Made by a program: the position numbers and the translations under genes. From Anabaena sp. 4-3 (GTDB taxonomy: Bacteria > Cyanobacteriota > Cyanobacteriia > Cyanobacteriales > Nostocaceae): a stretch of 37,364 nucleotides of DNA. Positions within the stretch are counted from its first letter, which is position 1, and every line of letters begins with the position of its first letter. Below, piece after piece: positions 1 through 8,202 of this stretch. The DNA lies in NCBI RefSeq assembly GCF_001597745.1, contig NZ_LUHJ01000065.1, positions 99,064-136,427 on the forward strand, written 5' to 3'. A model generated the notes under the pieces. That model was not told the DNA's origin. It saw only the letters and a list, made by a program, of their open reading frames with translations, and did no database searches.

Positions 1-298
<298 letters not shown>

Positions 299-321
299 TA
301 CTTAGCTTTTCGCTAAATAAG

Positions 322-350
322 AAACGCCTCCCAAGTGGGGGGCGTTTTTT
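322..350 (+). terminator. Rho-independent terminator of psbA
   Basis: An 11-bp stem (AAACGCCTCCC pairing with GGGGGGCGTTT, one G-T wobble) with loop AAGT is followed directly by a run of T. It sits 24 bases past the psbA stop codon. Confidence 0.93.
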
Positions 351-434
351 ATTGCGCTTTCCTTGTCAGTCATCAGTGGTGAGTTGTTTATGGCATCATA
401 GTTAAGGTAAAAGCATTCTGGAGATACGACCACG

Positions 435-1028
435 GTTTACGCACGCCCTCTAGCACGATTAATTGAACAGTTGCAACGCCTTCCAGGTGTGGGGCCAAAA
501 TCTGCCCAAAGACTGGCTTTGCATATTTTGAAACGCCCAGAATCGGAAGTTGAAGCTTTGGCGCAAGCTTTGATTGAGGCGAAAAAACAGGTAGGCTTGT
601 GTTCTGTGTGTTTTCATTTGTCAGCTGAACCTGTTTGTGAAATCTGTCGAAATCCTAACCGTGACAATCAGACTATCTGTGTTGTCGCTGATTCCCGTGA
701 TGTGATTGCGATTGAGAAAACCCGTGAATACAAAGGGAAGTATCATGTTTTAGGTGGGGTGATTTCTCCTATAGATGGTATTGGGCCAGAACAGTTGACT
801 ATCCACGCTTTGGTAAGGCGGGTGAGTCAGCAAAAACCCCAGGAGGTAATTATGGCGATTAGTCCGAGTGTGGAAGGGGAGACTACGACGCTTTATTTAG
901 GTCAGTTACTTAAACCATTTACTAAGGTGACGCGGATTGCTTTTGGTTTGCCTGTGGGTGGTGATTTAGAATATGCTGATGAGGTGACTTTGGCTAGGGC
1001 TTTGGAAGGTCGGCGCGAGTTAGATTAG
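435..1028 (+). CDS. recR: Recombination mediator protein RecR (start codon unclear)
   Basis: RecR acts with RecF/RecO to load RecA on gapped single-stranded DNA. The reading frame shows the full family order: helix-hairpin-helix [13 protein letters not shown], a four-cysteine zinc finger (CSVC...CEIC), a Toprim domain ([14 protein letters not shown] ... [12 protein letters not shown]) and the C-terminal signature [20 protein letters not shown], ending in RRELD. The first codon that could act as a conventional start is TTG at 471. However, the conserved N-terminal helix [13 protein letters not shown] is encoded in frame from 435, and that frame is open back to a stop at 408-410 without any ATG, GTG or TTG. 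The start given here marks the beginning of recognisable homology, not a seen start codon. Usual family length is about 200 residues, in line with about 197 here. Confidence 0.9.
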   Translation, partial: VYARPLARLIEQLQRLPGVGPKSAQRLALHILKRPESEVEALAQALIEAKKQVGLCSVCFHLSAEPVCEICRNPNRDNQTICVVADSRDVIAIEKTREYKGKYHVLGGVISPIDGIGPEQLTIHALVRRVSQQKPQEVIMAISPSVEGETTTLYLGQLLKPFTKVTRIAFGLPVGGDLEYADEVTLARALEGRRELD

Positions 1029-1043
1029 AGGATTTGATTTTTA

Positions 1044-1125
1044 AACGCGGAGGGGAGGCAGCGCGTTCGGTCGCCAGACTTGTAGCGACTGCCGTCGCGC
1101 GGAGGAAACGCGGAGGAACGCGGAG
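1044..1125. repeat. Nested dispersed repeats (AACGCGGAGG copies split by a GC-rich palindromic element)
   Basis: Three copies of AACGCGGAG(G) lie at 1044, 1107 and 1117. Between the first and second sits a GC-rich segment, 1054-1105, whose minus strand contains GCGACGGCAGTCGCTACAAG and CGAACGCGCTGCCTCC. I recognise this sequence type as a dispersed repeat of Nostoc-like genomes. It looks as if one repeat landed inside the other. Confidence 0.6.
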
Positions 1126-1160
1126 TTTTTATTGGGAGTGGTTGAAGAAATATAGTTGAA

Positions 1161-1190
1161 CGCAGATGTACGCGGATGTACGCGGATGTG
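1161..1190. repeat. Three tandem decamers (CGCRGATGTR)
   Basis: Three consecutive 10-base units, CGCAGATGTA, CGCGGATGTA and CGCGGATGTG, lie between recR and the next gene. Confidence 0.8.
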
Positions 1191-1325
1191 TTTGTATTTT
1201 ATCCGGTTGTAATGGGTGATAATTGCTTTGTTTCTCCGTACAGCTATTTATAGTGCGAAACTTTTAGACATCTGAGTTAGTCTCTGGCTTGTGTTAGCTT
1301 GCTAGGTAGTGTTGAGGAGGAACGG

Positions 1326-1715
1326 ATGAATAAAGCAATTATCGTCAAATTAATGATCACGTCACTAGGATGTTTAGGTTTGTTTGCTCCTAGTCAGGTT
1401 GCGGCGCAAGTTATCCCCCAACCTTGGGTTTCTGTGGGGGGTAAGGATGGTGAGACAACTTATGCTGTGGGTGCAAGAGCTTTAAATTTGGGTGTAGAGT
1501 TAGGTGTGGGGCCAGATGGTGCTACAGGGGTAGATGTGTTGAAATTTCTGCGTTTACCTGTGGTTTCTCCTTATGTGGGTGTGGGATACTATTCTGAAGA
1601 TAAGGGTGTGGCGGTTTCTGGTGGTTTGCAGGTGGGTGCGAGCGATCGCTTCTTCGTCGGTGCTGGTTATAATTCTGTCCGGGGAGTCAATGGACAGTTA
1701 GGCATTCGCTTCTAA
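1326..1715 (+). CDS. Small exported protein, possible outer-membrane beta-barrel
   Basis: This 129-residue protein starts at ATG 1326, preceded five bases upstream by a strong ribosome binding site (GAGGAGG, 1314-1320). An in-frame TTG further upstream is ignored because the ATG directly begins a signal peptide: MNKAIIVKLMITSLGCLGLF, then a likely cleavage after VAA or VAAQ. The mature part alternates polar and hydrophobic residues and is rich in Gly (GVGYYSEDKGVAVSGGLQVG, FFVGAGYNS), ending in GQLGIRF. An aromatic C-terminal residue after alternating strands is typical of small outer-membrane barrels. I do not recognise a named family. Its role is unknown; the barrel assignment is an inference from strand pattern and C-terminus. 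Confidence 0.8.
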   Translation: MNKAIIVKLMITSLGCLGLFAPSQVAAQVIPQPWVSVGGKDGETTYAVGARALNLGVELGVGPDGATGVDVLKFLRLPVVSPYVGVGYYSEDKGVAVSGGLQVGASDRFFVGAGYNSVRGVNGQLGIRF

Positions 1716-1809
1716 TTTATCATCACAATTCTGTGTTTTTGTGGTAAATAATTACTTTTTCAACACAAAGACACAAAGAATTGCACTAAAAATTAGCTTT
1801 TCATCAATT

Positions 1810-1853
1810 AAAGAGAAGGATAAACGGTAAATGCTCTATCTTTCTCTTTTTTT
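1810..1853 (+). terminator. Rho-independent terminator downstream of the small exported protein
   Basis: A 13-bp stem (1810-1822 with 1837-1849, one G-T pair) encloses a 14-base loop and ends in a T run to 1853. It lies 95 bases past the stop of the preceding gene. The rest of the 1716-2061 gap shows only an A+T-rich leader and the micro-ORF at 1947. Confidence 0.75.
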
Positions 1854-1946
1854 GCATTTATGACTGCAATTTTTTGGTAAATGAAATATTTTGGCAAAAA
1901 GACTCCGGCAAGTAGTAGGATAGGCCATAACTAGAGATAACTTAAG

Positions 1947-2048
1947 ATGGATGACAAAACTATTGACAGTGGAATGGATAGTATCAGTTATGTCTATCGG
2001 CTAACTAATACTGAAGTGAAGAAAAAACTATTAAAGTTATTGATTTAA
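1947..2048 (+). CDS. Possible 33-residue micro-ORF upstream of the WD40 gene
   Basis: ATG at 1947 opens a 33-codon frame ending at TAA 2046-2048, 13 bases before the ATG of the WD40 gene. The peptide is charged and amphipathic, ending VKKKLLKLLI. No good ribosome binding site is visible. It could be a leader peptide, a small partner of the WD40 protein, a remnant of a longer gene, or chance. Confidence 0.25.
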   Translation: MDDKTIDSGMDSISYVYRLTNTEVKKKLLKLLI

Positions 2049-2061
2049 CAGGAATACCCTT

Positions 2062-4401
2062 ATGGAGCAAGGATTAAGACTACTCATTCAATTAGTGATA
2101 GAGTTTGCACCAGTGGTTGTCAACCTCATCCAAAACCGAACAGAAGAAAGTCTAGATACAACTAAATACCCAATCCCCCAAGCAATTCAAGCAGTTGTGG
2201 AAATTGCCAATATTGTCACACCTAAAAAAACTCTAGATACAGGATTTGAGCAAGAAAAACTTCTGCAACAGCAATTAGCAGTTTATCAGCGTGAAACACA
2301 ATTACAATTAGCAAAACAAGAGAGAGATACAACTCTCAAATTACCAGAAGTTAATAAAATCCTAGATAGCTGGCCTTTAAGACTCTATCCTTCACAAATT
2401 TTAGAATCTCATGTTGGTGATGGTCGCACACCATTAAAAGTTTTCCTGGCACCTCCACAAGTGAAATTTGATGAATTTGACCACAATCAGGATGAAACTT
2501 TTGGTATTGAGTTAATGTTAGCAGAAGGATTACGGGAGTTTATCAACAATTACTACTCCCTCCATAATCCTATGCGTCCCATAGAATTTTTAGCTGGTGC
2601 TTGGGATAGTAAGCGGTTTCATAGTGAATCTAGCATTAAGGCTCTGTTTGGAATGTTGAAAACTGAGCCTATTTTAATTTTAGAGTCAGAAATTGACGGA
2701 GATTATTTAAATTTTCGTATTGCTTATTGGGGTTTAGGTCAAACAAATTATTATTATAAAACTATTTCTCGCATACCCTACAGAGAAATGATTCAGCAAG
2801 CTGCTAAAAATCGAGCTTTGGAGTGGAGAAAAATCCGCGATGATTTATTAGCTTTAGGTGAAGATATTACAGAAATTAACAAGTTTGGTCAAGATAATGT
2901 AGTGAATTTAGCTATTTTAGAAAAAGCGGAAAAATGGCAAGCGCAGGGAATTGATATCAGTAAATTAGGTTTGAAATATCAAGTTAATCAACAAGATTTA
3001 CAACAACTTTGTCAAGTATTAATTACTTGTCATAGTCTAGTAGCCGCATGGGTAGCAGATATCCATCATCTGGTGCATCATGATGTCACCCCTTTACTTC
3101 CAGAGTTACTACCCAGCTTACTAAAAGACGCTTTTGATTTTCAATCAGTCCAGGCGATTGCTACAGGTTATCAGCAAGTTTACCAAGCTTTAGAAAAAGA
3201 GCGACTTTACTGGATTCCTGAATTAGCTTTACAATTGGCACAGAGTTTAGCTCATTTACCTAATCCCTCTTGGTCACAAGAACAGGTAAACTACTCGATA
3301 AATACCTGGTTGGATTTGCATCAAGTCTCACGCCAAGAATTCGCTACTCCTCTAGAGGCGATGCAATCAGCTATTAGAATTGAAGATGAGGAATATATAC
3401 TCAAGTTAAAGGAATACTTTCTCACAGTCAACGATAGACAAAGTGTTCTGGAAGTTGAGAAATTATTACTAGCGATCGCACATCTCAAATACAAACGCAC
3501 CCTAGCAACTCCCGATTTGGGTTACACTATCACAGGACATTCCGGTAAAGTTACATCCGTTGCTATTAGTCCTGAAGGTGAAGTGTTAGTCAGTGGTTCA
3601 ACAGACCAAAATCTCAATGTCTGGAATATTAAGAATGGTAACTTAATTCAGACTATAGCCGGGAATGTCGGCGAAATTTCATCTGTAGCTATTAGTCCCG
3701 ATGGCAAGTTTCTAGCGGTGGGGAGTTGTGAACATCCCAGAAGTAATGTTAAAGTCTGGCATTTAAAAACAGGTAAACTACTGCATACACTCCTAGGACA
3801 TCAAAAACCTGTAAATGTCGTAGTTATCAGTCCAGATGGACAGATTTTAGCCAGTGGTAGCAATAAAATCAAAATCTGGAATTTACATAAAGGCGATCGC
3901 ATTTGTACCCTGTGGCATTCCTCAGCTGTTCATGCGATCGCCATCAGTCCCGATGGTACAATTCTCGCCAGTGGGAGTTCCGACACCAAAATTAGATTAT
4001 GGAATCCCCAGACAGGTGATCCTTTACGTACATTTGTCAGTCATGCAGGAGATGTGAAAGCGATCGCCATCAGTCCAGATGGACAGTTACTTTTTAGCGG
4101 TAGTGCTGACACCACCATCAAAATTTGGCATTTAATCACAGGTAAACTGCTTTATACATTAACAGGACACACCGACGAAATTACATCCTTAGCCGTTAGT
4201 CCTGATGGAAAAACCCTGTTTAGTAGCAGTGCAGATACAGCCATTAAAATTTGGCGAATTTCCACCTGTGAAGCCATACAAACCCTGACAGGACATTCAG
4301 AAAAAGTCAACACCATTGCCCTCAGTCCCGATGGTAAGATTCTCGTCAGTGGTAGTTCTGATAAAACTATCAAAATTTGGCAGGTAGATAAAATACAATG
4401 A
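2062..4401 (+). CDS. WD40-repeat protein with uncharacterised N-terminal region
   Basis: A 779-residue protein. Residues from about 488 to the end form seven WD40 repeats with regular ISPDG...ASGS.D..IKIW signatures, enough for one closed beta-propeller, which normally serves as a protein-docking platform. The first 487 residues do not match a family I can name. They start with a hydrophobic segment (LRLLIQLVIEFAPVVVNLI), continue with a Gln/Glu-rich likely coiled coil near residues 85-110 (EQEKLLQQQLAVYQRETQLQ), and then a mixed alpha/beta part containing FLAGAWDSKRFHSESSIKALFG and a helical stretch. No Walker A motif, kinase or protease motif is visible, so this is not a classic STAND ATPase. 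The stop codon overlaps the start of a 31-codon frame (ATGA). Function unknown; a sensor or scaffold role is only an inference from the propeller. Confidence 0.9.
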   Translation: MEQGLRLLIQLVIEFAPVVVNLIQNRTEESLDTTKYPIPQAIQAVVEIANIVTPKKTLDTGFEQEKLLQQQLAVYQRETQLQLAKQERDTTLKLPEVNKILDSWPLRLYPSQILESHVGDGRTPLKVFLAPPQVKFDEFDHNQDETFGIELMLAEGLREFINNYYSLHNPMRPIEFLAGAWDSKRFHSESSIKALFGMLKTEPILILESEIDGDYLNFRIAYWGLGQTNYYYKTISRIPYREMIQQAAKNRALEWRKIRDDLLALGEDITEINKFGQDNVVNLAILEKAEKWQAQGIDISKLGLKYQVNQQDLQQLCQVLITCHSLVAAWVADIHHLVHHDVTPLLPELLPSLLKDAFDFQSVQAIATGYQQVYQALEKERLYWIPELALQLAQSLAHLPNPSWSQEQVNYSINTWLDLHQVSRQEFATPLEAMQSAIRIEDEEYILKLKEYFLTVNDRQSVLEVEKLLLAIAHLKYKRTLATPDLGYTITGHSGKVTSVAISPEGEVLVSGSTDQNLNVWNIKNGNLIQTIAGNVGEISSVAISPDGKFLAVGSCEHPRSNVKVWHLKTGKLLHTLLGHQKPVNVVVISPDGQILASGSNKIKIWNLHKGDRICTLWHSSAVHAIAISPDGTILASGSSDTKIRLWNPQTGDPLRTFVSHAGDVKAIAISPDGQLLFSGSADTTIKIWHLITGKLLYTLTGHTDEITSLAVSPDGKTLFSSSADTAIKIWRISTCEAIQTLTGHSEKVNTIALSPDGKILVSGSSDKTIKIWQVDKIQ

Positions 4402-4493
4402 GAGAAATTTTTCAGGGGTTAATATTAATTTGGGAAGTAATAGATGCTGAAGAAATGCAGAAACATTTAGAGTATTTATCAGAGAATATTTGA
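4398..4493 (+). CDS. Possible 31-residue ORF overlapping the WD40 gene stop (ATGA)
   Basis: The ATG at 4398-4400 overlaps the WD40 stop TGA at 4399-4401, the arrangement typical of translational coupling. The frame runs 31 codons to TGA 4491-4493 and encodes an acidic, amphipathic peptide (MREIFQGLILIWEVIDAEEM ...). No homologue is recognised. It may be a small partner of the WD40 protein, the remnant of a longer gene, or chance. Confidence 0.35.
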   Translation: MREIFQGLILIWEVIDAEEMQKHLEYLSENI

Positions 4494-4525
4494 AAATTAT
4501 TGTTATTAAAATCAAATTCTTTCAA

Positions 4526-4613
4526 ACCTAACCCCCCAGCCCCCCTTCCCTACAAGGGAATGGGGGTTTTAAAGCCTCTCTCCTTGTAGGGGAGAGGTTT
4601 GGAGAGGGGTTTT
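4526..4613. repeat. Dispersed double-hairpin repeat (C-rich / G-rich)
   Basis: Two adjacent inverted repeats: CCCCCTTCCCT/AGGGAATGGGGG and CCTCTCTCC/GGGGAGAGG, followed by GGAGAGGGGTTTT. I recognise this 'taacccccc...ggagaggggtt' sequence as a common dispersed intergenic repeat of filamentous cyanobacteria. Lying between convergent genes, it could also terminate transcription from both sides. Confidence 0.7.
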
Positions 4614-4650
4614 CAGTATCTTTCATGACTTTCCAAACAACCTCTAAGAT

Positions 4651-5217
4651 TCACTCTAACAACCAAGCAAACAATTCCTTAACTGTCAGTTGCATTTCAC
4701 TGGCAAATGATGGTACAGGAAGTAGCGAGTCTGGCTGATCAAACACTTCGGTTTCTTGCTTGGGACGATAAACAAACACTGTTTTATCTTCTGGGTCAAT
4801 TAACCAACCCATTTGAGTCTCATACTTTAAACAATACAGAATATTTTTTGTGACTTTTGTTTGACTTTGCTCAGGAGACAAAATTTCAATTGTCCAATCT
4901 GGAGACATGGGAAATGTGTTAGCAACTTCCCCATTTTGATCACGGGGAATTCTGCTCCAGACAAAAACTGCAATGTCCGGTAAAATGGAGCGATCGCCAA
5001 ATGTACAACGTAACTCAGGAAATGCACGAGCAATGTGTTGAGGTTTGACTACAAGATTGATGGCTGGTACAAGTTCTCCTTGAATTAAACTATGTTTCCC
5101 CTGTGGCATCGGTTTTTGAATAATTTGACCATCAATGTATTCACTAGCAGGTTTTGTTTCCGGTAAGCGCAGAAACTCCTCCAATGTCAGTGTTTTGGAT
5201 GATGGTGCTTGTACCAT
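4651..5217 (-). CDS. Uma2-family (DUF820) putative PD-(D/E)XK nuclease
   Basis: A 188-residue protein of the Uma2 family, which has a restriction-endonuclease-like fold and is greatly expanded in filamentous cyanobacteria; the biological role is not established. Family features visible are the opening LTLEEFLRLPET, the SEYIDGQIIQKPMPQGKHS segment, ILPDIAVF (the metal-binding Asp follows Pro), and WTIEILSPEQSQTKVTKNI with the conserved Glu. A GGAGG sits about ten bases before the ATG (reading minus). The gene is convergent with the WD40 unit and separated from it by the double-hairpin repeat. Confidence 0.85.
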   Translation of the reverse strand: MVQAPSSKTLTLEEFLRLPETKPASEYIDGQIIQKPMPQGKHSLIQGELVPAINLVVKPQHIARAFPELRCTFGDRSILPDIAVFVWSRIPRDQNGEVANTFPMSPDWTIEILSPEQSQTKVTKNILYCLKYETQMGWLIDPEDKTVFVYRPKQETEVFDQPDSLLPVPSFASEMQLTVKELFAWLLE

Positions 5218-5401
5218 TTGAGAGTTGCCTCCAAGAGTGCCAGACCAGTTGTCATCTCTAGTTTACCAATAGATTTAATTGGTTTAATTGCGATCGCCTA
5301 CGGTAGACTACCTGTAGGTTAAGTTGGATATTCAGGATATCTGTGATCACTAGGGAAGGGATGCGATCGCACTAAAGTACAATACTCGTAGACAATTGCG
5401 C

Positions 5402-6643
5402 CTACTCGTCTTCAGCTTCATCTTGTATGATATTTTGTGCAATTAACCAATCGCTGTCTGGACGGCAAACTAATCGAGCATTGCTGTAAGCCCAAGCTAG
5501 AGGTAAAATTGTGTGACCAAGATAGCTACCGGATTGTGTTTTTTCAGTTACCAACGCAATATCAACTTGATTATCATCAACTAGAGCTAATGGAAGCAAG
5601 AGGGACATAATATTTCGTGTAGGAAAATACATCGGAATAGCAGTTTTATAATTCCATTTTACGCGTTTGATAGCCAATCTCAGTGCATCATCTAATCTAG
5701 CTTTTATAAATCGGTAGACTCTTGCATCTTCTTCGATTGCTTGACCAAAACGTTCAAAGTAAAGCATTTTCTGTTGATAAGACATTTTTGTTGTGTCTTC
5801 TCTAACAAAACCTTGAGGAATATTCTCTTCAAGAAAATTCAATGGTAAACGATCAGTATTCTCCACTATTATGTGGCGATAGTCCAACTTTGGTTCCTCT
5901 GCTGAAACGTCAAATAGCATATCTGCTGTATTGTTAAAGTAATTTGCTAGTTCTGGTAATTTACTAAATTGACGTACCAAAGTTTTTCCTGCCCAGTCCT
6001 CACCTGCGATGCAAAAGTCAGAAAACTCCCATTTCTGACGCTTATATTTACTCTTTTTAAATAGTGCATAAATAGGTTCATATCGTTTATCAACTAAGCC
6101 AGTATTGAAAGTTGCAAATTCTTCTGTCTCAAGAACTTTACCTTTTTCTTGAGTTAGCCTATAGAAAGTATATATAAGATAATTAAATAGAATTGGATAT
6201 TGATTGATTTCGTTTCCCGGTTTTTTGCCATAGAACCACTGTTCATATAGAGCTAATTCTCTCAGTCTATTCAAAGTTGTTTTTAAGTCGCCAAGCCATG
6301 CCCACTCAAAAAGTGCATTCTTAGGGCTTCCTGAAATCCTTCGAGGAATTGGCTTAATTGCTGGAACTGATCTAACGGGTGTCTCATTTGGCTTAACTTG
6401 CGATCCTTCTGCAACCAATCTTCCAAGCGTGACCGGAATCTCAGAAGACTCATCCTGTTTCAATTCTATTAAATCAGCATATTCACTTAAAAAATGAGAA
6501 AGCTTTAAGTTTCCTGTAGATTTAAAGTCAAATCCAAAACTACGTAGAACACTCCCAAAGTCTGCCAGATAAAACCAGTTATCCTTAGTTACACACTTGC
6601 CAGCAGATTGAATAATGATGTTGCGGATTTCGAGTTGATCCAT
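5402..6643 (-). CDS. DUF3825-like protein with possible LOTUS/OST-HTH N-terminus
   Basis: A 413-residue protein. Residues about 1-62 look like an OST-HTH/LOTUS-type winged helix (ADFGSVLRSFGFDFKSTGNL then KLSHFLSEYADLIELKQ), a fold linked to RNA binding. A linker rich in Pro and Arg (to about 105) leads to a large C-terminal domain starting ALFEWAWLGDLKTTLNRLRE and containing WEFSDFCIAGEDWAGK, AIPMYFPTRNIMSLLLPLAL and GHTILPLAWAYSNARLVCRP. This matches my memory of the DUF3825 family, but I cannot verify it. The function is unknown, with a guess at RNA or nucleotide-related activity from the N-terminus. An AGGG lies about seven bases before the ATG. It stands alone, downstream of fda on the same strand but beyond fda's terminator. 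Confidence 0.8.
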   Translation of the reverse strand: MDQLEIRNIIIQSAGKCVTKDNWFYLADFGSVLRSFGFDFKSTGNLKLSHFLSEYADLIELKQDESSEIPVTLGRLVAEGSQVKPNETPVRSVPAIKPIPRRISGSPKNALFEWAWLGDLKTTLNRLRELALYEQWFYGKKPGNEINQYPILFNYLIYTFYRLTQEKGKVLETEEFATFNTGLVDKRYEPIYALFKKSKYKRQKWEFSDFCIAGEDWAGKTLVRQFSKLPELANYFNNTADMLFDVSAEEPKLDYRHIIVENTDRLPLNFLEENIPQGFVREDTTKMSYQQKMLYFERFGQAIEEDARVYRFIKARLDDALRLAIKRVKWNYKTAIPMYFPTRNIMSLLLPLALVDDNQVDIALVTEKTQSGSYLGHTILPLAWAYSNARLVCRPDSDWLIAQNIIQDEAEDE

Positions 6644-6792
6644 ATAATGTCCCTGTACTGATTGCGGCTCAATTAAGGCACTATTTATACATATAATAGT
6701 TTGCTATGCGTTTACAAAGGCTTGCTCTTTTGAAAATAAACACTGATAAACCTAAAAATCATCTACTCTTCTACTACTGTCAAGCACTCGAC

Positions 6793-6824
6793 AAAAAACC
6801 GGGAAACTTTGATGTCTCCCGGTT
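6793..6824 (-). terminator. Rho-independent terminator of fda
   Basis: Read on the minus strand, an 11-bp stem with one mismatch (AACCGGGAGAC / GTTTCCCGGTT) and a six-base loop is followed by a run of T. It lies 65 bases past the fda stop codon. Confidence 0.92.
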
Positions 6825-6889
6825 GATTTGTATGAATATCAAAAATGTTGCAGGAGCAAAACATTGCCCCTATTTATCTTTGACTAAAA

Positions 6890-7969
6890 TTAAACTTTAG
6901 CAGCAGCCTTGGTGACAGCGTTTAATTCACCTTTAGCATACTTAGCAGCAAAATCTTCGAGAGTAACTTGCTTAATCTTGCTAGCATTACCAGCAGTACC
7001 GAATTGAACATAACGTTCAGCACAAACCTTCTGCATATATTTAATAGAAGGCTTGAGGAAGTGACGGGGGTCAAATTCCTTGGGAGCTTTTGCTAAAGCT
7101 TCGCGCACAGCCGCAGTGATAGCCAAACGGTTGTCGGTGTCGATGTTAACTTTACGTACACCGCTCTTAATACCTTTTTGGATTTCTTCTACAGGTACAC
7201 CGTAGGTTTCAGGAATTGCGCCGCCGTACTCGTTAATCAAAGCGATTAAATCTTCAGGAACGGAAGAAGAACCGTGCATTACCAAGTGGGTGTTAGGTAG
7301 ACGACGGTGAATTTCTTCAATGCGGCTGATAGCCAAAATTTCGCCGGTGGGTTTGCGGGTAAACTTGTAAGCACCGTGGCTAGTACCGATAGCTACAGCC
7401 AAAGCATCTACTTGGGTTGCTTCTACGAAGCTAACAGCTTCATCGGGGTCGGTTAACAGTTGGGAGTGGTCGAGTGCGCCCTCGAAACCGTGACCATCTT
7501 CAGCTTCACCTTTACCAGTTTCCAGAGAACCCAAGCAACCGAGTTCACCTTCCACACTTACGCCCAAAGCATGAGCTACATTCACAACTTCGCGGGTAAC
7601 GCTAACGTTGTACTCGAAGCTGGCAGGAGTTTTAGCATCAGCTTCCAAAGAACCATCCATCATTACGCTAGTGAAGTTGTTCTTGATAGCTGAGTAGCAG
7701 GTAGAAGGAGCATTACCATGATCTTGGTGCATGACAATGGGAATGTGAGGATAAGTCTCTACCGCAGCCAAAATCAGGTGGCGCAGGAAGTTTTCACCTG
7801 CATAGTTACGTGCGCCACGGGAAGCTTGCAAAATGACGGGGCTATCTGTCTCTTCAGCCGCCTTCATAATTGCCTGAATTTGCTCCAGGTTGTTAACGTT
7901 AAAAGCTGGGATGCCGTAACCGTTCTCAGCCGCGTGATCCAACAACAGCCGCATTGGTACCAACGCCAT
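6890..7969 (-). CDS. fda: Class II fructose-1,6-bisphosphate aldolase
   Basis: A 359-residue zinc-dependent aldolase that interconverts fructose-1,6-bisphosphate with dihydroxyacetone phosphate and glyceraldehyde-3-phosphate. In cyanobacteria it serves the Calvin cycle, gluconeogenesis and glycolysis in the cytoplasm; the same type also handles sedoheptulose-1,7-bisphosphate. Visible are MHQDHG (catalytic Asp83 and zinc ligand His84), the glycine-rich GTSHGAYKF loop with a second His, [11 protein letters not shown] with a third zinc His, and [13 protein letters not shown] for phosphate binding. Length agrees with the longer cyanobacterial/CbbA branch. A strong ribosome binding site (AGGAGGA on the minus strand, 7976-7982) precedes ATG at a spacing of six. 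It has its own terminator and a candidate promoter, so it is probably monocistronic. Confidence 0.97.
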   Translation of the reverse strand: MALVPMRLLLDHAAENGYGIPAFNVNNLEQIQAIMKAAEETDSPVILQASRGARNYAGENFLRHLILAAVETYPHIPIVMHQDHGNAPSTCYSAIKNNFTSVMMDGSLEADAKTPASFEYNVSVTREVVNVAHALGVSVEGELGCLGSLETGKGEAEDGHGFEGALDHSQLLTDPDEAVSFVEATQVDALAVAIGTSHGAYKFTRKPTGEILAISRIEEIHRRLPNTHLVMHGSSSVPEDLIALINEYGGAIPETYGVPVEEIQKGIKSGVRKVNIDTDNRLAITAAVREALAKAPKEFDPRHFLKPSIKYMQKVCAERYVQFGTAGNASKIKQVTLEDFAAKYAKGELNAVTKAAAKV

Positions 7970-8043
7970 AGATAGTCCTCCTAATAGTGATTTTCAGCTA
8001 GTCGGTATGAGACAAGCGTATTCTTTACGCTAATCTTAAGAGT

Positions 8044-8095
8044 TTTTTCAACTTATAGGAAATTATAACTACTGTGGGGTGCTTATGTTGAAAAA
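8044..8095 (-). promoter_or_regulatory. Candidate fda promoter with inverted repeat around the -10 box
   Basis: On the minus strand a TATAAT lies at 8062-8067, about 93 bases before the fda ATG. It is bracketed by perfect 9-base inverted arms, TTTTTCAAC (8044-8052) and GTTGAAAAA (8087-8095). The outer arm lies where a -35 element would be; no good TTGACA is present. The arrangement suggests a regulator-dependent promoter, but this is not proven. Confidence 0.45.
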
Positions 8096-8202
8096 GTTTA
8101 CGGTGTTACTCATCAAGATGCCCTATACTTGACCCAGACTGCTGTCAGGTATGCTACGTCTGTGTCAGATGTTTTGGTATTCTGGGATGCCAGATAGTCC
8201 AC

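Noticed and set aside
2062-4401. STAND/NLR-type ATPase with WD40 sensor
   Set aside because: No Walker A or B motif is present in the N-terminal 487 residues.
6706-6900. Plus-strand frame of 64 codons opposite the fda 3' end
   Set aside because: It spans the fda terminator hairpin and the end of fda on the other strand, has no ribosome binding site and shows no recognisable protein features.
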